Positions 25,152 to 33,033 of a stretch of 39,871 nt of DNA are shown here, in pieces. The translations under genes and the position numbers were made by a program. Source of the stretch: Candidatus Gastranaerophilales bacterium (GTDB lineage: Bacteria; Cyanobacteriota; Vampirovibrionia; Gastranaerophilales; Gastranaerophilaceae); contig CALUPU010000015.1 in the NCBI GenBank assembly GCA_944322725.1, forward strand, positions 1-39,871, in the 5' to 3' direction. Below the pieces are notes generated by a model, which did no database searches, was not told the origin of the DNA, and saw nothing but the letters and a program-made list of their open reading frames with translations. Positions within the stretch are counted from its first letter, which is position 1. Every line of letters begins with the position of its first letter.

Positions 25152-26219
25152 TCACGAAATTTTCTCGGACAACTTATATTCCTCATCCGTAACAGGCTCA
25201 AGCCATGTTGTATTGTTATCAGGAAGATTAGTTTCAATTGAAATATGAGAAAATTCACTGTCAGGAGCAGCACCATGCCAGTGTTTTACCTCAGGAGGTA
25301 TTCTCACAACATCTCCGGGTTTAAGAACTTGAATTTTTTTACCATATTCTTGATAGCGCCCCTCTCCTGCCGTAACAAGAAGTATTTGACCGCCCGAATG
25401 CATATGCCAGTTAGTTCTTGCTCCTTTTTCAAAAGTAACGTTAGCTATTGATGAATTCCAAACATCATCATTTGCACTCAATCTTGTAAGATAAGTATTT
25501 CCCGTAAAAAATTTGTTATAAGGGTTTGGCTCCCCTTTTGCAAAAGGTTGCTTTAAATCATCATGCTTCAATTCAGAAACTATTTTCTCTATTTCTTTAG
25601 CCTGATTATCTGTTAATCCCATATTTTTTGCAGCTTTAAGATGGGCATTTTTTTGAGGACAAACACCGTCTAATGCAGTAAGAGCAGCAACTGTTGCTAT
25701 TTCTCTGTCTTTAAAAGACAAGACACCACGTTCAAATATATCACAGAACAAATGTTCTTTTAGAAAATTGTCAGCAGCAGGTGCAAATATTTCAAAAGGC
25801 GCCTTTGTGTCAGATTTACCGAAAAGTGTTTCATGATTTGCTTTACCCGCAGCATATTTATCGGATAATGGAACTTGCTTTGGCTCTTCACCTATAGAAT
25901 CGCTAATACCGTTGCTTTTTCTTGTATTTATTACTTTCATTGCTGTATTTATTGCATTCAAACTTCTTGGAAATCCGCAATATGCATACATTTGTACTAG
26001 GACTTCCTTCAATTCATTTAAAGTCATTCCGTTATCAAGGCTTTTGTTTATAACAATTTCCAATTTATCCTGCTCTCCTGCAGCCGTAAGAGCAGCAATT
26101 TTTACTATATCTTTTTGTTTCTGCGTTAAATTATCCATATTTTTAGCCTCCGCATAATTCATTACGTATGTAAAAATAGCAAAACACATTAAAATCTTAA
26201 AAAAGAGTTTCACGAGCAT
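25152..26219 (-). CDS. Secreted carboxymuconolactone decarboxylase-cupin fusion
   Basis: 355 residues. Signal peptide 1-25 (FFKILMCFAIFTYVMNYAEA). Two carboxymuconolactone decarboxylase (AhpD-like) domains follow, about 28-105 (ALTAAGEQDKLEIVINKSLD, EVLVQMYAYCGFPRSLNAIN) and 140-220 (FKDREIATVAALTALDGVCP). A C-terminal cupin (about 245-330) has WHMHSGGQILLVTAGEG and HWHGAAPDSEFSHISIE, with the metal-binding His/Glu/His pattern. The family is often annotated as (R)-mandelonitrile-lyase-like or quercetinase-like cupin; the true reaction is unknown. Each CMD domain has one cysteine (YCGFP, GVCP) instead of the AhpD CxxC pair, so peroxidase activity of the AhpD kind is doubtful. It follows the flavodoxin gene by 4 nt. 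Confidence 0.88.
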   Translation of the reverse strand: MLVKLFFKILMCFAIFTYVMNYAEAKNMDNLTQKQKDIVKIAALTAAGEQDKLEIVINKSLDNGMTLNELKEVLVQMYAYCGFPRSLNAINTAMKVINTRKSNGISDSIGEEPKQVPLSDKYAAGKANHETLFGKSDTKAPFEIFAPAADNFLKEHLFCDIFERGVLSFKDREIATVAALTALDGVCPQKNAHLKAAKNMGLTDNQAKEIEKIVSELKHDDLKQPFAKGEPNPYNKFFTGNTYLTRLSANDDVWNSSIANVTFEKGARTNWHMHSGGQILLVTAGEGRYQEYGKKIQVLKPGDVVRIPPEVKHWHGAAPDSEFSHISIETNLPDNNTTWLEPVTDEEYKLSEKIS

Positions 26220-26223
26220 CTCC

Positions 26224-26754
26224 TTACAAACTTTTTCCTAACTCATAAGCAAGTTTTGTATATTCAGTTTGATTTACACTACCTGCTTGCCATACACCGG
26301 GAGCAATAACCTCCCCGGCACTTGACCAGCCCAAATATCTTAATATAGATTCATAATGATTCTTGATAGGCAAAGCTTCCTGTTCTGTAGTATCTGCATA
26401 AGTCATAAACAATGCCGCCTTTTTAGGTGATTGAATCTTGCCGTTAATTGCATAAAATCTGTCAATTACGGCTTTTAATTGTGCAGATATGCCAAAATAA
26501 TACATAGGAGTAGCAAATACAACCATATCAGCATCTATAATATTTTCACGCACAAACTCAAAATCATCTTTATATACGCATTCACCATCCATTGAGCAAT
26601 GATTACAAGCTGAACATGGGTGAATCTTCTTGAATGCAGAATCAAATCTTATAATCTCGTGACCATTTTCTAAAGCACCCTTTATAAAATGGTCGACCAG
26701 AGTATTTGAATTACCGTTTTTTCTTGGGCTTCCTGTAAGTATTAAAATTTTCAT
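26224..26754 (-). CDS. Flavodoxin-fold NAD(P)H-dependent FMN reductase
   Basis: 176 residues. The FMN phosphate loop TGSPRKNGNSNTLVDHF is at residues 7-23. A CSACNHCSMDGECVYKDDF segment (about 48-66) has the four-cysteine pattern typical of iron-sulfur flavoprotein-like reductases. The FMN-ring loop is FATPMYYFGISAQLKAVIDR. A cytosolic reductase of unknown substrate is likely. TCAGGAGAAAG precedes the ATG. It is first in the operon with the secreted CMD-cupin protein. Confidence 0.88.
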   Translation of the reverse strand: MKILILTGSPRKNGNSNTLVDHFIKGALENGHEIIRFDSAFKKIHPCSACNHCSMDGECVYKDDFEFVRENIIDADMVVFATPMYYFGISAQLKAVIDRFYAINGKIQSPKKAALFMTYADTTEQEALPIKNHYESILRYLGWSSAGEVIAPGVWQAGSVNQTEYTKLAYELGKSL

Positions 26755-26786
26755 AGTCTTTCTCCTGATTAATAAGCTATAATATT

Positions 26787-26820
26787 AAGGAATACCGGCA
26801 TCTATAATCCGGTATTCCTT
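26787..26820. promoter_or_regulatory. 12-bp inverted repeat between dxs and the flavodoxin gene
   Basis: AAGGAATACCGG and CCGGTATTCCTT flank 10 nt. A T-rich run follows only on the plus strand, where no gene ends. As a terminator of dxs (minus strand) it lacks a U tract. It may be a processing/terminator structure or an operator for the flavodoxin gene. Confidence 0.5.
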
Positions 26821-26826
26821 CTTTTT

Positions 26827-28578
26827 TTATAAAAGATTTTTTATATCTTGTATCATCAAATCAGTTGTAAGATGATTTAGTTTATATATTTCCTCAAGCG
26901 GTACCCTGTCAGTAAATTCTTTTTTAGCACCAAAATTAAGCACCTTCATCTCTGAATTGCCGTAAAAACGTGTAATCTTCTCACCGAAACCGCCGTCCAA
27001 TATGCCGTCTTCAAGAGTAACAACAAGCCTGTGATTTTCTTTCAAAGATTCCAGCATCTCTGTATCAATCCCCGTAATAAATTTAGGATTAATTAAAGTA
27101 GCATCAATACCGGCAGATTCTTTAAGAATTCTTTTCAGTTCTTTACCCTTTTCAAAGAAAGTACCCAGTGCAATAACAGCAACATCAGAACCTTTTTCAA
27201 CCATACAGTATTTATTTAGTTTAGAATAATCCGTATTGTCAGCCACGCCTGTTGAGATAAAAGCCCCGAATGGAACCCTGATAGCAACCGGGTGTTGTGT
27301 TTGTTCTACCGACCAGTCAAGCATAGCAAGGTACTCTTCTTTATTAGCAGGTGCCAGATAAACAAGATTAGGGATATTACTTATCATAGGTATGTCAAAA
27401 CATCCGAGGTGAGTCATATCAGCACCTGACAAACCTGCCCAGTGAACAAGAATTGTAGCAGGAGAGTTGTTAAGACACAAGTCCTGTGAAAGCTGGTCAT
27501 ATGTGCGTTGGATAAAAGAACTCAATATAGATAATATCGGTTTTGCACCGGCTTTTGCCATAGCAGAAGCACAGGCTACAGCATGCTCTTCTGCTATGCC
27601 GACATCAGTATATTGCTTGCCCATTTTTTCACGGAACTCGCGTGTAAATCCATAAGCACCGGGAGTAGCAGGAGAAATAGCAAAAACTGTTTTATCCTGC
27701 TTTGCTTTATTAAGAATATAATCTGTGGTCACAGTAAAATAGTTTTCAGAAGCCTGTTCAGGAGTATCCTTTTTATCAAGAGTACCGGGAAGAATCCAGT
27801 GGAACGCTTCTTTATCCGCTTCGGCAGGTGCAAGCCCCTTACCTTTCAATGTATGCAAATGAACAACAACAGGATGTTTAATATCTTTAACTTTTTTAAA
27901 CAGTTCAATCAGTTCTGCCGTATTATTGCCGTTTTCAAGATAGTAGTAATCAAAGCCCATTGCCTTAAAGAAATTGCATTCCGCTTTGCCGTTAGTTTCT
28001 CTTAAAAGACGCAGGTTAGAGTATAGACCCCCAAAATTAGGAGCAATAGACATTTCATTATCATTAACAATTATTATGATATTAGACCCGAGTTCAGCAG
28101 CATTGTTCAAGCCCTCGTATGCCTCGCCGCCGCTCAAGGAGCCGTCGCCTATAACTGCAATAACATTTTCATTTCCGCCTTTTAAATCTCTCGCCTTAGC
28201 AAGCCCGCAGGCAAGGCTGACCGATGTAGAAGTATGTCCTACAACAAAACAGTCATATTCACTCTCGTCAGGATTGGTATAGCCTGAAAACTTAGCATAA
28301 TTTTCAGGTTTTAAAAAGCCTTCTTTTCTGCCTGTCAAAATTTTATGAGTGTAACACTGGTGTGAAACATCATAAACTATTTTATCCTCAGGTGTATTAA
28401 AAACATAATGCAAAGCTATTGTAGGCTCCACAAACCCAAGATTCGGCCCCATATGTCCGCCTGTTGTATTCACTTTTTTTATTAACAGGTCTCTTATTTC
28501 CTGTGCAAGAGTTTCCATTTCTGATATAGCAAGTTTTTTCAAATCATTCGGGTAATAAACTTTTTCTAAAATACTCAT
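26827..28578 (-). CDS. dxs: 1-deoxy-D-xylulose-5-phosphate synthase
   Basis: 583 residues, at the short end for DXS (usually ~620). First enzyme of the MEP isoprenoid pathway, thiamine-diphosphate dependent. Seen: GHMGPNLGFVEPTIALHYVF near residue 38, YDVSHQCYTHKILTGR, GHTSTSVSLACGLA, the TPP motif GDGSLSGGEAYEGLNNA with NDNEMSI, then EEHAVACASAMAKAGAKP and a transketolase C-domain. Start ATG 28578 has AAAGGAGAC upstream and is preferred to an in-frame start at 28632. The promoter carries a palindrome between -35 and -10. Confidence 0.94.
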   Translation of the reverse strand: MSILEKVYYPNDLKKLAISEMETLAQEIRDLLIKKVNTTGGHMGPNLGFVEPTIALHYVFNTPEDKIVYDVSHQCYTHKILTGRKEGFLKPENYAKFSGYTNPDESEYDCFVVGHTSTSVSLACGLAKARDLKGGNENVIAVIGDGSLSGGEAYEGLNNAAELGSNIIIIVNDNEMSIAPNFGGLYSNLRLLRETNGKAECNFFKAMGFDYYYLENGNNTAELIELFKKVKDIKHPVVVHLHTLKGKGLAPAEADKEAFHWILPGTLDKKDTPEQASENYFTVTTDYILNKAKQDKTVFAISPATPGAYGFTREFREKMGKQYTDVGIAEEHAVACASAMAKAGAKPILSILSSFIQRTYDQLSQDLCLNNSPATILVHWAGLSGADMTHLGCFDIPMISNIPNLVYLAPANKEEYLAMLDWSVEQTQHPVAIRVPFGAFISTGVADNTDYSKLNKYCMVEKGSDVAVIALGTFFEKGKELKRILKESAGIDATLINPKFITGIDTEMLESLKENHRLVVTLEDGILDGGFGEKITRFYGNSEMKVLNFGAKKEFTDRVPLEEIYKLNHLTTDLMIQDIKNLL

Positions 28579-28604
28579 ACTGTCTCCTTTCGTATAATAA
28601 AAGT

Positions 28605-28632
28605 TTAATACCTGATAGCTGCTATCAGTCAA
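28605..28632 (-). promoter_or_regulatory. dxs promoter with palindromic operator in the spacer
   Basis: On the minus strand TTGACT (28632-28627), 16 bp, TATTAA (28610-28605). The palindrome CTGATAGC-A-GCTATCAG (28628-28612) fills the spacer and overlaps the -35 by two bases, a classic repressor-operator position. Confidence 0.7.
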
Positions 28633-28642
28633 TACCCTTATA

Positions 28643-28670
28643 AAAAAAAGAGGCGTAAGCCTCTTTTTTT
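28643..28670. terminator. Terminator after the 117-residue hypothetical gene
   Basis: AAAAAAAGAGGC-GTAA-GCCTCTTTTTTT. It starts at the stop codon of the minus-strand gene and isolates it from dxs. Confidence 0.85.
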
Positions 28671-29022
28671 AGTTCCAAAAACTCTGTGTCTCATTATAGA
28701 TATATGCTCTTATATCAGATAATGAGGCAGCTTCTGAACATAGTGTAGAAAAATCCAGATTTGAAAGGTAAGAGTCCAGTTTTGAAGCCAGCTGGGGATA
28801 TTGTGCTTTGAGGGTTGCTATATATGATCTTGCAGTTGATTCTGCAGTATCCTCGGTTATAGTTGAGGACGTATTATTATTTGCAGATTTATCTGTTTTA
28901 TTGTCAGTGGGAAATAATCCTTCTTCTTCGGCTTTTTTCTTCTTTTTCTCTTCCTCTGATAAACCATTTGTACTTGTAGATTGTACGCTTGATGCGGATA
29001 AAGAGCTTACTGAATTAACCAT
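28669..29022 (-). CDS. Hypothetical Ser/Thr-rich protein
   Basis: 117 residues, not recognised. A Ser/Thr-rich start (NSVSSLSASSVQSTSTNG) leads into a charged EEEKKKKKAEEEG stretch, a disordered Asn/Thr linker, then a helical C-terminal ~50 residues (ARSYIATLKAQYPQLASKLD, LSDIRAYIYNETQSFWN). No signal peptide. AAGGAG lies eight bases before ATG 29022. It has its own terminator, so it is probably monocistronic. Confidence 0.7.
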   Translation of the reverse strand: MVNSVSSLSASSVQSTSTNGLSEEEKKKKKAEEEGLFPTDNKTDKSANNNTSSTITEDTAESTARSYIATLKAQYPQLASKLDSYLSNLDFSTLCSEAASLSDIRAYIYNETQSFWN

Positions 29023-29224
29023 TTCATTTTCTCCTTAAAATTAAAATAAACTTACATATATACAATTCCCCGAACAACAACAGTTAAATTAGCCCTAAAG
29101 AGCCTGATTTTTGTTACAATTAGTGAAAAAAAGATGAAATTAGTTTACAAACAGGATAATTTTTTAGATTTAAGAGCTGATTTATAATATAATCAAAATC
29201 AGAATCATTGAACAAGGGATAAAA

Positions 29225-31132
29225 ATGGAAAATATATTAACTTCTCAAAAGGTTTGGCAAAACTGGCATATTAGCAGCGATTTAAAAAATGTGTTTGAAA
29301 CAGCACGGAATGTAATACTGCCTGAAAAAAGAGAAGAACTTATAGACCTTTCAACAAACGGTGCAGATAATCTTATATACGATGTAAAATATGATGTTTC
29401 AGGAAAAGGAGAAATAACAGAAGCACGTGTAGTAAAATGTAAAAACGGTATAGCGGTTAATTATACTGACCCTTATATGAGAAGAAGAGACCCCAACTGT
29501 ATGGTCGTTAACAACATAGAAATGACAGACAAGGTAACTTTTCAACAAAGATTTCATAAGGATTTTGCACCATTAAGACAGGAAACTCTTGACTGGCTTG
29601 CAACAAATGAGATTATCCTTGTTCCGTTTATGGCAGGCGGGACAAAATACGGATACCCTGCTTTGATGGTTGCCCCGAAAAATGCAGCTTTCTTTGCCGC
29701 CAGCATATACGACCTGCAGGGAATGATTCCTAATGACAAACTGGAAAAAGACTTTGCACCCAAAGCCATAATATACGTTGCACCCCCATTCAGACATTCT
29801 CACTTTGACGGAAAACAGGTAGTTGTTCACAATCAGCAGGATTCTGTTCACGAGGTATTTTCATACAATCTTTATCCCGGCCCGAGTGCAAAAAAAGGTG
29901 TTTACGGCGTTCTTTTAGCACTGGGCTTAAAAGAAGATTTTGTAACAGTGCACGCATCAACCGTTAATATAACAACACCTTATGATAACGATATAAGTAT
30001 ACTTCACGAAGGCGCATCAGGCAGCGGAAAGAGTGAAATGCTTGAATACGCACACCGTGAAGAAGACGGACGTTTGCTTCTTGGAAGAAATGTTGTTACA
30101 GGAGAAGAGAAATATCTTGCATTACAGCAGGGTTGTAAACTCCAGCCTGTTACAGACGACATGGCGTTGTGCCACCCGAGTTTCAGAAAAGATAACGGTC
30201 GTTTGTGTGTAGCAGATGCAGAACGTTCCTGGTTTGTCAGAATTGACCATATAAAAAAATACGGCACAGACCCTAATCTTGAAGCAGTAACAACAAATCC
30301 GAAAGAGCCCTTAATATTCTTCAATCTTGAAGCACATCCGGATGCAACCTGCCTTATTTGGGAGCATACAGAAGATGAACCGGGAAAAAAATGCCCTAAC
30401 CCCAGAATCATTATTCCCAGAGACCAGATGAAAAACATTCAGGATGGTCCAATAGAAATTGACTATAGAAGCTTTGGACTGAGAACACCACCCTGCACTA
30501 AAGAAAACCCGTCATACGGTATTTTTGGTATGCTTCACATTCTTCCTCCTGCTCTTGCATGGCTTTGGAGACTGGTTGCACCGAGAGGTTTCGGCAACCC
30601 GAGTATAACAAGCATGGGAAAAGATGCTTTCAAACTCCAAAGCGAAGGTGTAGGTTCATTCTGGCCGTTTGCTACAGGCAAACGCGTAGACCTTGCTAAC
30701 ATATTGCTTGAGCAGTTTATGAAAACTACAAAAACAAGAAATATTCTTATCCCGAACCAGCATATAGGCTCTTGGGAAGTAGGATTCATGGCTGAATGGG
30801 TCATAAGAGAGTACCTTGCAAGAAGAGGTCAGGCGTCTTTCCGAAAACTAAATCTTAAACCTGCAAGATGCCCTCTTGGAGGATATATTCCGGAGAATAT
30901 TCACGTCGAAGGTACACCTATTTCAAAAAAATTCTTTGACGTAACAAAACAGCCTCAAATAGAGAATGAAGGTTACGATAAAGGTGCAAAAATGCTTGAA
31001 GATTTCTTTAAAGAGGAATTAAAACTCTATTTGAAATCTGATTTACACCCTCTTGGAAAAGCAATTATACTTTGCTGTATGGATAACGGTACAGTAGACG
31101 ATTACGAAAAACTTATTCCGGGCACATATTAA
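29225..31132 (+). CDS. DUF4914 family P-loop protein (PEPCK-like)
   Basis: 635 residues, consistent with DUF4914. A P-loop GASGSGKSEMLEYA at about residues 262-275 lies in a context like the nucleotide site of PEP carboxykinase/HPr kinase folds. The downstream DDMALCHPSF segment may supply the metal-binding acidic residues. Other notable stretches: PFMAGGTKYGYPALMVAP, VVAPRGF-like region LVAPRGFGNPSI, and PNQHIGSWEVGFMAEWVIRE. The enzymatic role is not established. AAGGGA upstream of ATG 29225 and TATAAT at 29183-29188 support the start. It is monocistronic. Confidence 0.82.
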   Translation: MENILTSQKVWQNWHISSDLKNVFETARNVILPEKREELIDLSTNGADNLIYDVKYDVSGKGEITEARVVKCKNGIAVNYTDPYMRRRDPNCMVVNNIEMTDKVTFQQRFHKDFAPLRQETLDWLATNEIILVPFMAGGTKYGYPALMVAPKNAAFFAASIYDLQGMIPNDKLEKDFAPKAIIYVAPPFRHSHFDGKQVVVHNQQDSVHEVFSYNLYPGPSAKKGVYGVLLALGLKEDFVTVHASTVNITTPYDNDISILHEGASGSGKSEMLEYAHREEDGRLLLGRNVVTGEEKYLALQQGCKLQPVTDDMALCHPSFRKDNGRLCVADAERSWFVRIDHIKKYGTDPNLEAVTTNPKEPLIFFNLEAHPDATCLIWEHTEDEPGKKCPNPRIIIPRDQMKNIQDGPIEIDYRSFGLRTPPCTKENPSYGIFGMLHILPPALAWLWRLVAPRGFGNPSITSMGKDAFKLQSEGVGSFWPFATGKRVDLANILLEQFMKTTKTRNILIPNQHIGSWEVGFMAEWVIREYLARRGQASFRKLNLKPARCPLGGYIPENIHVEGTPISKKFFDVTKQPQIENEGYDKGAKMLEDFFKEELKLYLKSDLHPLGKAIILCCMDNGTVDDYEKLIPGTY

Positions 31133-31251
31133 CAACTAATCATACCTAAGCATAACAAATCCCATACTTTTTGATACTTAGTTTTTGGATTGCGGTGATT
31201 CATAATATTTTTTGGATATCTGTAAATTTTATCAGGGATATTTGAAAACAT

Positions 31252-33033
31252 ATGTTATCAGTCAACTACAATCCTTCTGTGATGATTACTCAGAGGAACA
31301 TAGCTTTGGCGTCCGGCGGTGTTTTTTCTGCGCTGGAGCGGATGAGCACGGGGTTTAGGATCAACCGTGCTGCTGATGATGCAGCGGGGATGTATGTTGC
31401 TACGGGGTTAGAGGTACAGATTAGGGGGTTAAGGCAGGCGCAGAGGAATGTAAGTGATGGGATATCACTTTTGAATACGGCTGATGGTGCATTGAGTAAT
31501 ATGACGGGGTTGTTGTCGAGGATTCGGGATCTTGCGGTGCAGGGGGGTAATGGGGTATATGATGATTTATCAAGAGAAGCTATGCAGATGGAGGCTGATT
31601 CTCTTATTGACGAGTTATATCAAGTTAGGGATTCTGCGGTATTTAACGGGATGAAGATATTTGGGGATGGTGTTAAGGCTTCTGCTGCGGGGGTTTCGGC
31701 GGTCAGTGCCCCCCGAGACTCTAAAATCCTTGCTATGAGTGATGTTTCAGCGTTAAGTTCTAATGTTGTTCCTGAGGGATACATAGGGATTTACAGTGCT
31801 GAGGATTTAGACAGGGTAAGGGATAATCTTGGCGGCAAATACATACTTATGAATGACATTGATTTATCATCTTTTGCGAACTGGGATCCGATTGGGGATA
31901 AGGGTGCTGCGTTTACGGGGGTTTTTGACGGGAACGGGCATGTTGTTAAGAATTTGACGATTGACAGAAGTGATGAAAACGATGTGGGGTTGTTTGGGTA
32001 TGTTGAAGGTTCAACAATAAAGAACCTGGGGGTAGTAGATGCAAATGTTAAAGGCAATGAATATGTCGGTATTATCATCGGGTCTGCACAGACGCACTTA
32101 AATAATCTATATCAATGTTATTCAACTGGGAGCGTCAGCGGTGCAACAACTGTCGGGGGTATTGCTGGTTACGGGGATAATATTTATATAGACAAATGCT
32201 ATTCATCAGCGAATGTAACAGGTACTGTATTTACAGGTGGAATTTCTGGTCATGCAGGGTGGAGGCTAAATAATTGTTATTTTAGCGGAACTGTAACAGG
32301 TAGAGAAAGAACAGGAGGAATCGTCGGAAATAACTGGGGAAGGATAGAGTATTGCTACGTAACAGGTGAAGTTTCAGGCATTAATGTAGGCGCAACAGGT
32401 GCAATAGCCGGCGGGAATAATCCAAGAACAATACAAAACTGTTTATGGGATACGGAAAAAACAGGGGTAACAAAAGTTGTTGGTACTGATAACGGGGGAA
32501 CTTATATAAACAATAATGGTTTAACCGGTGCTGAAATGGCTGACCCCAGTAACTGGGAAGGGTGGGATTCTTCTGTCTGGGATTTATCAAAAGTACCGCC
32601 CGAAATTATATTTATAATAGAAAAGCCCGAACAGTCTACAGGCAACATCCGTTTGCAGGTTGGGGCGGATTCTGACCCTTATGCTAATGCGGTATACGTG
32701 GATACAGTTCTTGAGTTAGGAGATTTTTCTGTTGATTTTTCGACTGCTGAGTCTTGTGCTGGTGCTATTGATGATATTGATGAATTAATGAATGTTGTTA
32801 CAGCGAAGCGTTCTGAGGTTGGGGCTTACATTAACAGGTTAGAGTCTGTTTTAGATACACAGATTACCAGCATAGAGAACCTGACTGCTGCCAAGTCTAC
32901 TATTATGGATGCTGATATTGCTCAGGAGTCTGCTAATTTTGTTAAGAATCAGATTCTTCAACAGACCTCTGCGGCTCTCCTTTCTCAGGCACAGAGGGCG
33001 AGAGCTTCTGTTATTATGGCTTTGATAACCTAA
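31252..33033 (+). CDS. Flagellin with GLUG-repeat central insert
   Basis: 593 residues. The N-terminal flagellin D0/D1 domain (1-140) has the family motifs ERMSTGFRINRAADDAAGM, LRQAQRNVSDGISLLNTADG and LSRIRDLAVQGGNG. The C-terminal D1/D0 domain (about 495-593) has AIDDIDELMNVVTAKRSEVG, ENLTAAKSTIMDADIAQESA and LLSQAQRARASVI. The variable centre (about 180-440) is not a usual D2/D3 domain. It consists of GLUG-type repeats: VGGIAGYGDNIYIDKCYSSA, TGGISGHAGWRLNNCYFSG, TGGIVGNNWGRIEYCYVTG. An ENLGGKYILMNDID-like start precedes them (NLGGKYILMNDIDLSSF). No Shine-Dalgarno is close; CAGGGAT lies 12 nt upstream. Flanking coding DNA is G-rich (many GGG codons), unlike neighbours. Confidence 0.93.
   Translation: MLSVNYNPSVMITQRNIALASGGVFSALERMSTGFRINRAADDAAGMYVATGLEVQIRGLRQAQRNVSDGISLLNTADGALSNMTGLLSRIRDLAVQGGNGVYDDLSREAMQMEADSLIDELYQVRDSAVFNGMKIFGDGVKASAAGVSAVSAPRDSKILAMSDVSALSSNVVPEGYIGIYSAEDLDRVRDNLGGKYILMNDIDLSSFANWDPIGDKGAAFTGVFDGNGHVVKNLTIDRSDENDVGLFGYVEGSTIKNLGVVDANVKGNEYVGIIIGSAQTHLNNLYQCYSTGSVSGATTVGGIAGYGDNIYIDKCYSSANVTGTVFTGGISGHAGWRLNNCYFSGTVTGRERTGGIVGNNWGRIEYCYVTGEVSGINVGATGAIAGGNNPRTIQNCLWDTEKTGVTKVVGTDNGGTYINNNGLTGAEMADPSNWEGWDSSVWDLSKVPPEIIFIIEKPEQSTGNIRLQVGADSDPYANAVYVDTVLELGDFSVDFSTAESCAGAIDDIDELMNVVTAKRSEVGAYINRLESVLDTQITSIENLTAAKSTIMDADIAQESANFVKNQILQQTSAALLSQAQRARASVIMALIT

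Noticed and set aside
26787-26820. Intrinsic terminator of dxs
   Set aside because: On the dxs strand the hairpin is not followed by a U tract; the T run is on the other strand. Kept only as an inverted repeat of unclear role.
31252-33033. Flagellin interrupted by a separate inserted gene
   Set aside because: The frame is continuous through the GLUG region with no internal start or stop signals; it is one fused protein.
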